Assembly: GCA_947683625.1 (NCBI GenBank)
Contig: CANTUR010000112.1
Location: 248,501-312,500 of the forward strand
DNA length: 64,000 bases
Source of the DNA: Mallotus nudiflorus
Taxonomy: Eukaryota > Streptophyta > Magnoliopsida > Malpighiales > Euphorbiaceae
Reading direction: 5' to 3'
The notes under the pieces are model-generated. The model made no database searches, had not been told where the DNA came from, and saw only the letters and a program-made list of their open reading frames with translations. The stretch's first letter is position 1, and each line of letters starts with the position of its first letter. A program made the position numbers and the translations under genes. Below, piece after piece: positions 35,971 to 47,639 of the stretch.

Positions 35971-37896
35971 AAAAACCCCCGCTAAGTTGAAAACTTAAAA
36001 TATGAGGCTTAGGTAAAAGTTAGAAAATTAAAGATTTCGGTTAGGTTGAAAATTTGACAGGGCAACCTAGAAAAAAGTTATGTAAATGAGAGGAAAAATA
36101 TTGAGTTAGAAAACTTGCAAATGCTATCTAAGGATAGGGGTGTCAATCAACCAAAATTTGCAAAAATGCACTTGTGCCATTCTTAAATATTTTTAGTAAA
36201 TATATGAATGTTTGTTGAATTTGCAAGTGTATTTATGAAAGAGTTATATACCACTATCATTTGTTTAAGCGCATCAAAACATGTTTGGTAAAATTTGTAT
36301 TCTTATGCTTCATTCACATGTAATTATGTTTTCTCATCAATTCTGTAATTTTCAGATTGCATATCATTATCAATAAGACTAGAAGTCAAAGTGAGGTATA
36401 AAATAAAATTGATAACCCAACTAGGTGCGAAAATCTCTAAAAGGTGACCACCTAGGAAAAAATAAAAAAAAAAAGGAAAAAAGGAGAGGAAAATTAATAA
36501 AAGAGAGCCTAGCTAGGTGTGAAAATCTCTAAAAGGGGACCGCCTAAACAAAAAGTGAAAAATAATATAATATCAATTGCGATAGTAAATATGTAGAGCA
36601 TTAGCATAATAAAACAACAATATTTTACAAAAGCACAACATCTAAAAACAACCATCTCAGGGAAATAATACAATAATAATGAGTATAACAAGAATAACCC
36701 CTATGACCAAAGGCCTATACCTAGCTTTTTAGAAAATCTCATCAGTTATAGTTGTCATTTAGGGTAATCCCTATGTCCACTTAATCATCATCCTCATTAG
36801 AAAATCTAGATGTCTCGTTACCACCCCTACAATATTCAACTAGCTCATGCTCTAGTGTGCAAATGTACTTATTCAAGGTGTTCTTTCTCACTTCCCATTA
36901 TTGATAAGCTCTAAAATGATGCTCCAACATAAATTACCTAAATAATATCATCATGAATGCATACATGCTTGCATTTATTTCATCAAGAAATAATAGAAAA
37001 AATAATGAAAGTAAGATGAATAAAAACTCAATACTAGTGAGCACAAATAAAGTGATGTCGAGCACTAGTGACACTAAAATACAGTGTCTCTACCATCGAG
37101 CAAGGGATCTAGAATAGAAAACCAATCATAAATTAGAAATAAACACTAATAAAAGTAAAAGGTAATTAGTATAAGGCGAAAGGTCACATGAGTAGTCTCA
37201 TGAGTGGAGAAAGTTACCAAAGGTACATTAGGTGTAGGCAAAGAAAAATTTGCTAAACCTCCAGTAACAGTCAACCCATTGAGCATATGAATGATAGGAT
37301 TAACAATACTCCTATATATAATATCCTCAGAAGTAACCCCACCAGTATGAGCAGCACCAAGTCCACCCTCATTGTAACCCTCTCCTCCGACTATAAATGA
37401 AGTGGAATGAGTCCTATTATGTTATGATCGATAACTCTGTAATAAATAAAAGAACATATAAACTTGTTTGCCTTTCCATTTATTACTAATAAATTTTCTT
37501 TCATATTGTCTTAAAGAATAGGAAATAAAAAATGCATACCGATGCATAAGAAGCAGCCTAAGAGGTAGAATGGCTAGTAGAAAGATAGTGAAGCAACTAT
37601 ACTTATGCAATGTGATTGAATAAGACCTCCCTGAAATAGAGGATCAAAATTATTAATTACAGCAGCATCAATTAGCTAAGGAATTAAAACCTCAAAATAA
37701 AAGAGATCTTGAGAATAAAAAAATGCCACTACCCTCTACAATCGCAAGGACATTACTAGTCAAATCATGTCCTTAGTATATAGTGTCAAAAGGGAATAGG
37801 AAATCTCCTCATGTTAGGACATCCTACTAATGGAAAATGCAATCTCCAAGATACCAAGTGCAATCAATTTGGCCTTGTTAAAGGATAGTAATGTCA
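35971..37896 (+). other. Probable 3' untranslated part of Tat-1
   Basis: No protein domain recognised. At 36420-36455 and 36512-36546 a segment CTAGGTG.GAAAATCTCTAA followed by an AAGG.GACC.CCTA word occurs twice, 90 bp apart, around an A/G-rich run. Tat elements usually have a long 3' untranslated part after pol, which fits the position. The origin of 36700-37890 is unclear. Confidence 0.45.
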
Positions 37897-38076
37897 TGTT
37901 AATGTATTATTATTAGTTTGTTTCTTACATTTATCACTTTGTTATTCTATTGTTGTATTGTTACATAGGCTATTATTATTATTACATAGGCTACTATTCA
38001 ACCTATATATATACCTAGAATTTTTATTCTTTGAATACACAGAAATACCATTCAATTGCTTTGATATGGTATCAGG
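37897..38076 (+). mobile_element. copia LTR end and primer-binding site (copia-3 fragment)
   Basis: A segment from TGTTAATGTA (37897) to about 38064, then TGGTATCAGGG at 38067-38077, close to the copia initiator-Met primer site. It precedes a copia gag start, as a short 5' LTR of a Retrofit/Ale-like copia element should. No partner LTR was found in the window. Confidence 0.6.
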
Positions 38077-38107
38077 GCCTGTACAAAAAAAAAATCTTTT
38101 CTTTATC

Positions 38108-38556
38108 ATGGCAAGCACTAAGAGTTTAACTTCCATTGTTCTTATTTCTCTTACTACTACTACAACTTCATCATCTACTAATCACACTTTTTCAATTAAG
38201 CTTACTTCTTGTAATTACCTTATATGGAAGACATAATTTCTTCCTATTCTAAACTATCATAAACTCACTAGTTTCATTTATGGTAGTATCTCATCACCAC
38301 TAAAATACCTAGCCTCAGAAAATAATACTTATACACTAACCATTAATCCTAAATATGATTCTTGGTTTCTCAAATACAAACTTTATTAGCCTGGATTATT
38401 TGTTTTTTAAGTAAGGATGTATTTCCCTATATTATTGGACTTACTTCATCATATAAAGTTTGGCAAGCATTAGCACATGTTTTTGGCTCCACATCTTAAA
38501 ATCGTCAGCTTCAATTGAATATTGAATTACAACAACTCAAACGTAATGATAATATG
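38108..38556 (+). pseudogene. copia-3 gag, N-terminal part, broken
   Basis: From the ATG at 38108 the plus frame has a short S/T-rich head, then FSIKLTSCNYLIWKT (matching the FSIKL...NYL.WK.Q pattern), FLPILNYHKLTSFIYGSI, PKYDSW; a stop replaces Q after WKT. One frame change near 38385 leads into AWIICFLSKDVFPYIIGLTSSYKVWQALAHVFGSTS and LQLNIELQQLKRND. The rest of the element is missing. Confidence 0.85.
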
Positions 38557-38700
38557 GAAAACTGTAATAATAATAATAGTAGCATACTACAACAATAATA
38601 ATAATGGAAAACTACAATAATAGTAATAGTAGTAGACTACAACAACAATGACAATAATAACAATAACATTACTAATAATAACATAGACAACAACAGTAAC
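38545..38700. repeat. Trinucleotide-rich tract with a duplicated ~50-bp unit
   Basis: Runs of AAT, AGT and AAC triplets. A unit starting ATGGAAAACT and ending CTACAACAA occurs twice in tandem (about 38550 and 38603). It sits at the right edge of the copia-3 gag fragment. Confidence 0.7.
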
Positions 38701-39576
38701 AAACAACAAAACAAAAGCAGTAATAAAAAATAGAAAGTAAGGCATAAGAAGCCTACATTAGCACAATGAGTAGTCCACATATGGTCATCCAGATAGTGAA
38801 CGACTAGGATCTTATCTCCCCGAGACAATCCTTCAGCACCCTTCTTAAAGTATGGAAGAGGAAGATATATTGGATCAATATTAGTGTAAGAAGTATCATC
38901 AACATCAAAATCAAGATTGTCCAAAACAAAGTCAAGGTCATCCAAACTAATTGGACCGAAGGAAAAAGAAAAGGCCATCACAAGTGAGAATAGTATAGTA
39001 AAAATTGAAAAATAAGAAGAAGAAGTCTACAAGTGATAAAACAATATAAGAAGTAGACTAATAAAAGAATAAAATAAGTAGAATCAAACATCAGAATAAT
39101 ACAAGAGTGTAAACAATTTGTAAATTTCACAACAATAGAAGAATTTTACAAATGTTAGAGTAAAATAAGATGCCTATAAGTGTTAGAGTGAAATATGTAA
39201 GTGTTAGAAGGTGAAAATGACCATAAAAGGCCAAGAGGTAAGCATACATACATAAATGCGCAAAAGAGCACATGACTCGCATCAAGAGTATGTGAACCAT
39301 GCGCTTGCTCAAGTGATTCATATGCCCCATGCGCATGATCACAACACTAGATGCGCACGATGTGCATCCAATTCATGTACATTCACACTGATTTTTATGC
39401 ACATTTTGTGAAAAATCTGTATATTTTGTAAAGTACATTGAACTTTCTAGCGCATATTTTGAGAAAATTAATTTGTTTGTTAAAAATCTTTAAGCATAAA
39501 CATGACATTTTTCAATACTCTAATAATCAAGCTCCATAACTACCTCACAATATACACATTCTTGCAAATCATGCAA
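38701..39576. other. Repeat DNA without recognised domain
   Basis: A 114-codon open frame lies on the minus strand at 38637-38981 (SLDDLDFVLDNLDFDVDD, then a leucine-rich end that comes from the triplet tract). I do not recognise it, and the leucine run is a by-product of the simple repeat. At 39240-39400 words such as GCGCATGATC, ATGCGC and CATGCGC cluster. Confidence 0.4.
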
Positions 39577-39993
39577 ACAACATCTAAGTAAATTAAATTC
39601 ATAATTACAATATTTAAGTGGATGACATTCATAATTATAACATCTAAGTAGATGACATTTATAATCACAATATCTAAGTTTATGAAATTTATAACCATAA
39701 CACCTAATTAGATGACAGTTATAATCACAACACCTAAAAAGGTGATAATCACAACCATAAAACCTAAAAAGTTGATAATCACATTTTAAGCATTAAAGTG
39801 GGTGTTAATCACCAACTCATCACCGAAGAGGGTAATGGTTACATCTCATCATTGAAGAGGGAGGTGATTATATTTTATCATCAAAGAGGGTGATAATTGC
39901 ATCTTAACATCGAAGTGGATGTTAATTGCACCTTAACACTAAAGTGAGTGTTAATGGCATTACGATGCCAAAGTGGGTGATCATTGTATCTAC
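39577..39993. repeat. 30-bp tandem array of hairpin-forming units (14 units)
   Basis: Units of exactly 30 bp begin at 39577, 39607, 39637, 39667, 39697, 39727, 39757, 39787, 39817, 39847 and 39877; three further units of 29 bp follow at 39907, 39936 and 39965. Many units contain a dyad: CATCT/AGATG (39641-39654), CACCT/AGGTG (39731-39744), TTATCATC/GGTGATAA (39875-39896), TTAACATC/GATGTTAA (39904-39925), TTAACACT/AGTGTTAA (39933-39954). The arms differ between units yet stay complementary. Tat elements are known for tandem repeats in their 3' untranslated part, which fits this place. Confidence 0.9.
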
Positions 39994-42690
39994 ATTTCAT
40001 GTGCTCGATTGCATGTAATGTGTTTAATTGCATATCATTATCATATGTTTGCCTTATCTTACTTGAATCTCATATTGCATTCTTATGTGAATCTTAAACT
40101 GCATTTTTGCATGAATCCTGAATTACATTACTATCATTTTTACATGAATATCAAATTTGTATCCATACTGTTTGACATGAAATTGCATCATACACCTTGC
40201 ATAAACATCATGCATCTTGCATAACACCTCAAAAAATTATAACAACACAAGCAACGATGAGCCTGATGCCTAAAGACTATACGACTTTTCATTAGGTAAG
40301 TACCCTGAACTCTAATTTTTTGCATACTTGCATTTACTCCACGAATATTGACATAAACAGTAGAGTGATACATGGCATCATCACTAAAATGCTATGCAAC
40401 ATGTGTGGAGGAAGAGGCAATTGACATACCTCTAATTCTAATAAAGCATGAAAATAATCCAATAATTATAATAATTCATGAAAATAGTGTAAAAGTGGAT
40501 GTCAATGTTGCTTAGGAGTGAGTGAACCCTAAACTAAAGAACTAAATCATCTAAAGGAATCTCGAGATGATGAATTTATTATCAATTTAATTGATTGAGA
40601 TATAATCTAATGAACTAAAATCTTGGAATAGCAAGTCACATGCTTTAAGTGATCGTCATAAGAGTATGACTACCCAAACATATAAATCGATAGATCAATA
40701 CTCAATTCATTAGACCGGTCTGAGATTCATTAAAAATGATGATTAATTCTTTGAATTAGTAATCCAAACATATTTTTTTTAAACTCTAAAACTCCAAAAA
40801 CCCTTTCTAAGTTAAAAAAAATGGCAAAATGTGGACTTAAGAATGCCCAAGAGTGTGTAAGCATCATCCACAACCTCTAGTGCATGACCCATGTGCTCAT
40901 TCACATGAATCACACACGTATATGCATGACTCACGCACACATTCATGCATACACCACTCTTTTACATGCTTCAAATGTGTGAATCATGCACATTTTGCAC
41001 ATGAGATACACACATGAACCTTCTCTCATACCTGTGTCTATATATAGCACTATTTACATCATTTAATAGACTTTTTTTAGACACGATAAAGAAACTCTAC
41101 CAATTTAAAGTCTTAAGAAACATATTCTAAATACTCCTAGCCTATTTTTTCTTATCGTTTTAGTAATTTCTAGACTTAACGTTGTAACTAAACTCAAACA
41201 CATCTTTGTCAAAACGTACTTTAAAGGTAACAAGTCCTGCATTTGCACATGATTTTCACACAGAATTTTGACAAAGATAGCTTGTAAATCACACATACAA
41301 AGTTAGTGCATTAGGTTTCTAGAACAAGCATAGTTGACAATTTGATAACCAAAACAACTATTTTTGCATGTTTAATTTTCTATTAATTTGGCATTTTCTT
41401 TCGTACGCCAAATTTATCTTTTAATTTTTTTGCTGCTGGCAAACTTAAGAAATTATTGTAAGTGTGTAGTGAGACTGACAATATTGTATGTTATGTGTTT
41501 GTGTTCTCTTTGAATTTGATATATTCATGTTATGTTTTCTTCATTTTCTTTATGCTGAGAATGTGAATCTCCTAAATAATATCATTTTATTACAAAATTT
41601 GCATTTTTTTTAAATACTCTATGCACATTCTACATCATTTTCATCAAATTATGTAATTTCTATTAAAATTGTATTTAATATCATTTTTACACAATTGAAA
41701 TATAAATTCTATTTTTTTCTCATCAAAATTTTATTTTTTAATGTAATTTTGTCAAAAACAACATTTTTTTTTACATAATTTGATTCAACTAAATTTTATA
41801 AAATGTGATTCTGTTAATAATTTTATGAATTTTGATGTAATTTTCTTAATTTCATCATTTTCATATTAAAATATTCATTTTTACCAAATAAGAATATTTC
41901 ATGTTAATAATCATCATTCTCATCATCAAAATATCATTTCATATGCATTTCATATTTCACCATCATTTTTGCATTTAATTTGCTTCTTTTGCTAACTTTG
42001 TTTTGAATTTATAGCAATTATGAGAAATTTGTCACTTTTAACATTTTTGTAATCACTATAAATTTGAGTACATAGTAAATAAAAGATTAGAATTCCACGT
42101 TATCAAATATGCATTCAAATCTAAAAGTCACATTCTCAACTAGAGACTCATTCTTTTGGTATAATAATATCAAAACAAATACTTTCAACTATTTTGCTTA
42201 ATTTTCCAATAATTCTTTTTTCATATTATTATTTCATTACTTATATTGTGAATTTCATCATTACATGTCATTTTTATGTGATATTTGCACTTTGAGCTAT
42301 TTTACTATTTCCTACTACATTTATGTGCTCCTAGGATGTAGGGAGATATATACCTGTCTTAATTCTTATTTTGTAGATATTTTCTAGATTTAGAACTAGA
42401 TTTATTATTTTTGTAATTTTTCTCTTTTTGATGTATTTTACTAGGAAAACCATGTAATGATTGTAATTAATTTCCTTATTTGTTGCAAGTGTATGTGTAA
42501 AAATTGTCATTCTGAAACTAGAATGATTTAGTAGCCATATGATGAATATTTTGTGAAAGAGTCCTAAAGGGAGGGTGAATAGGACTATCGAACAAAAATA
42601 GGAAATTAAAGGAATTCTTTGTAAGAATTGAGTAAGAGTTTAGAAGGAAGAATAAAGAACGCAAATATTTAAGGAGTTCGAATTCAACAA
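39994..42690. other. Possible 3' LTR region of Tat-1, no gene
   Basis: No protein domain seen. A purine run GTGGAGGAAGAGGCA at 40404-40418 could be a polypurine tract, with a following TGACATACC as LTR start. A good TATA box TCTATATATAGC lies at about 41037. Words such as CATGACTCACGCACACATTCATGCAT-like pieces repeat at 40860-41030. No second LTR copy exists in the window, because the 5' end of Tat-1 is missing, so this stays tentative. Confidence 0.3.
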
Positions 42691-42706
42691 TAATCCTATG
42701 TCTCTA

Positions 42707-42910
42707 CCTAACTTATCCCTAAGTTAGGATTTTTTAATCACCCACAATCTTATTCACAAGATTGAGAATACATAAGAGTTTTATGGATCACTCTTACAAC
42801 CTTACAACTTGAGTTTTCAAGGGTCACTCAAAAACCAAATTACAAGTGTTTTCATGGTTCACACTAAAACCAATTTCCCAAGTGTTTTAATGGCTAAATA
42901 TTTAAACCAA
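42707..42910. repeat. Chain of hairpins, last four on an exact 36-bp period
   Basis: Consecutive perfect hairpins: CCTAACTT/AAGTTAGG (42707-42728), CAATCTT/AAGATTG (42745-42764), TAAGAGT/ACTCTTA (42773-42796), TTGAGT/ACTCAA (42809-42831), AGTGT/ACACT (42845-42865). A fourth unit of the 36-bp series at 42881 keeps the left arm AGTGT and loop but has lost the right arm. Starts 42773, 42809, 42845, 42881 are 36 bp apart. The loops are alike (TTTATGGATC, TTTCAAGGGTC, TTTCATGGTTC) while stems differ and remain paired. Confidence 0.88.
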
Positions 42911-44229
42911 TTCCTTTAGAATAGAATCTCACTTCCTATTTTCTAAACCCAGAAAATAGAAGAATAAAAATATCTATTCTAATCACTCACCAACTCTCAC
43001 AAGAGTTATACACAAAGAATTGTTTAAAGGAAAGTTTAAGAGCTTAATTGAATGTTTAAGAAAATAATGAATGATAAACAAGTTTTCTTAACCTTTCAAT
43101 TGAATTCTAAGTTGTGTTTATATAGAAAAATACTTAAAAATATAGTTTTTGGATGTATCAATCATGTCTCTAATGTTTATAATTGATTTTGAATCAATTC
43201 TTGGACTTTTGGCAGCTCAAAGGATGCTCACGAGCGGCTCACGAGTGAAAAGTGCTCGTGAGGGGAAAAAATACATCTGTTGCGTTCAAAAATTCATGTT
43301 GGATGCTGTCAGTGGTCTACTCACAAGTAGGGTCACGAGCACTCAGCTCATGAGGAGAGCTCATAAGGGGTACTACCATATTTTGGCAAAAATGTGCTCC
43401 AAAGGCTCCATTGAAGGACAGCTCGTGACCACTTCGAAAGATGCTCATGAACGGGATTAAAGATAATCGATTCAGCCAAAACGTTCCTCATAAAAGTTGT
43501 AGATAATTTTCTTAGCTTTCCATAAAACTTTGAATCACCTCAATTAGACATCTTTAACTTAAGACATTTCTGAAATACCAAGAGCTATACAAGCTGGATA
43601 TGCTAACTTCGACTAAAGATTTTCATACCCAAATGAACTTGGATTTTGACAAGAAAGCTTAATTTGGAAAGCTTAAGATGTCTACTTCAAAATCTAAGAA
43701 GCTCATTTTCTCATTTAAGAGCTCTAAATATGTCAAAAGTCTTCTTCAATCTTAGAGGTTCAATCAGCCCGAAAAGTCACTATTCATCCAAAAGTGTATA
43801 TGCTTGGTATATGTTTGGTATATAATTCCCTACACACTTAATTGAAATTATTAGTATAAAAATTATTTGTCAAAGTCCAAAATTAGGAGTTTGATCATGC
43901 AAATTGTCAACATTTTATAATGAGAAATAGCCAAAAAGTATATGCGATCTTTCGGGCCTAGAATCTCTACTAAGGACGATACTTGTTGAGTGATTTGATA
44001 TTATCACTTACTTTTCATAGGAGATCAAGTGGCGACTCAATAACAAATCAAAAAGTCTTTCATCTGCCCAAGAATAAGCATGACCCTGTCCCCAAAATGA
44101 AAAATAATGTGGCTTAGCACAAATGCTAATAATAATTTTTAGGTTACTCATAGTCTCCACCATTAAATTGCACAATGAAAAATAAATATCATTGCAAACC
44201 CAATTAATGACCATGATTTTAACAACCAA
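42911..44229. other. Repeat DNA with inverted CTCACGAG words
   Basis: No coding domain recognised. CTCACGAGC (43227-43235) and CTCACGAGT (43238-43246) face GCTCGTGAG (43254-43262), making a strong stem. Further related words (GTCACGAGC, GCTCATGAG) follow at 43320-43370. A 103-codon open frame at 43149-43460 runs through this palindromic part and does not look like a protein. Near 44030-43995 the minus strand reads GAGTCGCCACTTGATCTCC, reminiscent of LTR-flank sequence in Tat-type elements. Confidence 0.4.
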
Positions 44230-44237
44230 CTTTATAC

Positions 44238-44320
44238 ATCACTAATCCATCGCTAATTTCATTTGAACAACGAATTAGCAATGGATTTGTTTGTCGTTAA
44301 TCCTCATCCTTTCTATAGTG
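44238..44320 (-). mobile_element. CACTA-like (En/Spm) transposon terminal fragment
   Basis: Read on the minus strand from 44320 the sequence starts CACTATAGAAAGG, as CACTA-transposon termini do. The subterminal part holds AATCCATCGCTAATT (about 44245) and its near-perfect inverted partner AATTAGCAATGGATT (about 44274), 14 of 15 bases complementary; such subterminal repeats are usual. The other end was not found. Confidence 0.5.
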
Positions 44321-44417
44321 ATATAAATCACTAATTTTACTGTTTGAGTGATTCTTTACATGTAAGAATCTCCAATATTTTATAGTGTATATTTCATTAT
44401 TATCTTCGTTGTTTGAT

Positions 44418-44635
44418 TTATTTTTCACCAAGCTGCTTCTTTTGGAATAGCTCCTTATTTGTAGGGGCATTGTTCAATGTTACTTGGTAATTGTCATTAG
44501 CAAAAACCCCTACCAACCTTGATAGTGGCACTAGTTTTGACTTTTCTTTTATTTCCTGACTTTGACCCAAAAAGTACCATGTATAAGCCATGCACAATTA
44601 GCATTGCTCCCATAATTTATTGCTATCATTTCTAA
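44418..44635 (-). pseudogene. WAT1-related transporter, last exon, copy A
   Basis: On the minus strand this copy reads MGAMLIVHGLYMVLFG, matching the final membrane helix and end (G..LIV.GLY.VLWGK) of WAT1-related/nodulin MtN21 EamA transporters. It then shifts frame into a hydrophilic tail and ends in PTNKELFQKKQLGEK followed by TAA at 44418-44420. Sequence to the right resembles intron, and no earlier exon is present. Among the copies it has the best-preserved end. WAT1 proteins are plant drug/metabolite-family transporters of the plasma or vacuolar membrane. Confidence 0.75.
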
Positions 44636-44810
44636 AATATAATTATTCATATTTCAAATATACATGCGTAAATATCAAACAAATAGTTTAAATACACAAT
44701 CATCATGTAAATACATCACCAATTTTACTATTCGAGTAATCTCTGCATGTAAGAATCTCCAATATTTTATAGTTTATATTTCATTAATATGATTGTTGTT
44801 TGATATTTTT

Positions 44811-45271
44811 TTTGTCATGCGGCTTCTTTTAGAATAGCTCCTCATTTGTAGGGTATTGTTCTATGTTGCTTGGTGATTGACATTAACAACAACCCCTACT
44901 AATCTTAATAGTGACACTAGTTTTGACTTTTCTTTTATTTCTTAGCTTTGATCTAAAAGCTAGGGCTAGCCTAGGCCAGTTCGAGCTAGGAACCAAAGCG
45001 GAACTAGTCCGGTCAAAATCGACTTAGAACTAGGAAAAGGACCACTTTAGGGATGAATCCACTCCCCATGGAACTGGACGATTCTAATCCAAAATTGAAA
45101 AAAAAAAATTAAAAGAAAATTAACTTGTTGAACCAGATAAATCAAATGAACCGAACCATAATAGCCTTGAACTGGGATAGGGATGGTTCTAGTTCGGTTC
45201 ACCTTAAATGGAACCGTGAATTGATGATTCATGCATAATGACCACCCCTGCCACAAGCACCATATAAAAGC
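44811..45271 (-). pseudogene. WAT1-related last exon, copy B, split by a MITE
   Basis: The tail part (44811-44960) and the end of the helix, FYMVL (45251-45271), are homologous to the other copies but separated by a 290-bp insertion. The sequence right of 45271 changes to the A+T-rich block of the array, so the first half of the helix is lost. Confidence 0.72.
44961..45250. mobile_element. hAT-like MITE, 290 bp
   Basis: Present only in copy B of the exon array, so it is an insertion. Ends: TAGGGCTAGCC on the left and, in reverse complement, CAGGGGTGGTC on the right, alike in 7 of the first 9 bases and similar to hAT termini (YAGGG.TG). Flanking 8-mers CTAAAAGC (44953-44960) and CCACAAGC (45251-45258) agree at 6 of 8 positions, the target-duplication size of hAT elements. 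The interior has repeated GGTTC/GAACC words and no coding capacity. Confidence 0.75.
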
Positions 45272-45997
45272 TTATAAATATAAGGAAAAATAATATATAT
45301 GAATATTATGTGATATTAATGCTTATAAATGTTTATTATGTGATATAAATATTATTTTATCACTTAAGAATTTATAATTTGTTATCAGTATCTGTAATTT
45401 TATTTTAGTATTGTTTAAGTGATAAAAATTCATTCACATTGCAATTTTTCTCCTTCAATGAAAAAAAAAATTAATTTTAAGTAACTTCTCATCACCATAA
45501 CTTTAATGTAGCAAACAGTGTCATTGTGTATAATAATCAAAATCTCTTGTAAAATTGAAAATATTATAGAATCTTTTTACTTTTTTATCACTTAAAACTA
45601 CATAAAAATGGATTTTTCTTTTTCTTTTTTATCAAATGATATAAAATGTTCAATTTTTAAATGATAGAAAAGAAAAATTACAAGTGTTATAAACCATAAA
45701 TTTCATAATAACGAAAAATTAAAATCACAACGTATCAAAATATTGAAAAAACACATAGGCCCTAATAATAAATATATAAAACAACATAATATTTATATAT
45801 AGTTATCCCTAAATATAATTTAGAAAATACTTACTCTGTATGTATCATATTTGATGGTTAAATTTGTAATTTTATTAATTAAATATAAAATATTAAAAAT
45901 ATACATTGCTAATTTTACCGTTGGAGTAATTCTTGGCGTGTAAGAATCTCTCATATTTTATGTTTTATATTTCATTGTTATCTTTATTGCTTGATAT

Positions 45998-46205
45998 ATT
46001 TTTCGCCAAGCTTCTTCTTCTTTGGAATAGCTCCTCATTTGTAGGGTTGTTGTTCATTGTTGCTTAGTGCTTGCCATTAGAACCCCTGCCAATCTTGACA
46101 GTGACATTAGTTTTGAGTTTCCCTTTATTTCCTTACTTTATTCCCAAGGCACCATGTATAAGCCACACATAATTAGCACTGCTCTCATAATGTGGTGGTA
46201 TCGTT
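45998..46205 (-). pseudogene. WAT1-related last exon, copy C
   Basis: Minus reading gives MRAVLIMCGLYMVPWE then a stop (TAA), with the tail (SKLVSLSRLVG, NEELFQ-like words) still visible but in other frames and with a deletion. The same exon as copy A. Confidence 0.72.
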
Positions 46206-46954
46206 TATGAAATATAATGAATCATATTTCAGATATACCTGCGAAAATATCAAACAAATAGTTTAATAAAATCATCATATTAAAATTTGCACATACATAT
46301 AAATATAAGAAAAAAATGAACAAAAGTATAATGTGATATAAACATTTTATTATTGAGAATTTATAGATTATTCTTGATTAATTAGTATTTGTAATTTTAT
46401 TTTGGTATCGTTTAAATAACAAAATTTGATTTGCATTGTAATTTTTCTCCTTCAATAATAAAAAATTAAAATTTAATTTTAAGTAACTTCCCATTACTTT
46501 ATCATAATGATAAAAAATTAAAATCACAAAGTATCAAAATATTGCAAAAATAAAAACATAGGCCCCAATAATAAATAGATAAAACCACATAATATTTATA
46601 TATAATTATTCACAAATATAATTTAGAAAATATTTAATCTTTATGTATTATATTTGATGATTAAATTTATAATTCTATTTATTAAATATAAAATATATTA
46701 AATATAAAATATTTAAAATATACATCACTAGTATTACTGTTGGAGTAATTAATATTTATATACAATTGTCACTAAATATAATTTAAAAAAATATTTATTT
46801 TGTATGTATTATATATAATGGTAAAATTTATAATTCTATTAGCTAAATATAAAATATTCAAAATACACATCACTAATTTTACCACTAGAGTAACTCTTTG
46901 CGTGTATGAATCTCCCATACTTTATATTTTATTGTTGTCTTTATTGTTTGATTT

Positions 46955-47160
46955 ACTTTCACCATGTTGCTTCTTTTGGAATAGCTCCTCGTTTGTTCGG
47001 GTATTATTCAATGTTGCTTGGTGATTACCATTCGCAACAATCCCTACCAATCTTGATAGTGAGACTAGTTTTGACTTCTCTTTTATTTCCTTACTTTGTG
47101 ATCAAAGCACCATATAAAAGCCACACACAATTAGCACTTCTTCCATAATGCTATGGTATT
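46955..47160 (-). pseudogene. WAT1-related last exon, copy E
   Basis: Minus reading gives MEEVLIVCGFYMVL then a stop (TGA). An ATAG|C acceptor-like junction stands just before, and the rest of the tail follows in a shifted frame. It is co-linear with copies A and C. Confidence 0.72.
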
Positions 47161-47639
47161 ATTTATGAAATCTATTGAATCGTATTTCAAATATACATGC
47201 TTAAAAACCAAATAAATATTTTAAATATACAATCACCATATTAAATGTTTCAACTACATATAAATATAAGGAAAATGTATATATAAATATTATGTAATAT
47301 AAACGTTTTATTATTAAGAATTTATAAGTTTATTATGTGATTATTCAACATTTATAATTTTATTTTGGTATCATTTAAGCGATAAAATTTGATTCACAAA
47401 CTAAATTTTCTCCTTCAATAATAAAGAAATTAAAATTTAATTTTAGGTAACTTCTCATCAGCATAACTTTAATGTAGCAAATAGTGTTATGGTATATAAT
47501 AATCAAAATCTTTTGTAAAGTGAAAATATTCTAGCATTATTATTATTTTTTTACATTTTTTCTTTTATCACTTAAAACTACATAGAAATGGATTTGTCTT
47601 TTTCTTTCTTATCAAATATTATAAATTTCTTTTTATTAC

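Noticed and set aside
38637..38981. 114-codon minus-strand open frame with an acidic head and leucine-rich tail
   Set aside because: The leucine tail is the AAT/AAC triplet tract read backward and the rest is not recognised. Kept only as a remark.
39577..39993. CRISPR-like array because of the 30-bp spacing
   Set aside because: There is no repeat-spacer alternation; the whole 30-bp unit is repeated and drifts, and the DNA is nuclear plant DNA.
43149..43460. 103-codon open frame
   Set aside because: It runs through the CTCACGAG palindromic repeats and matches no protein pattern.
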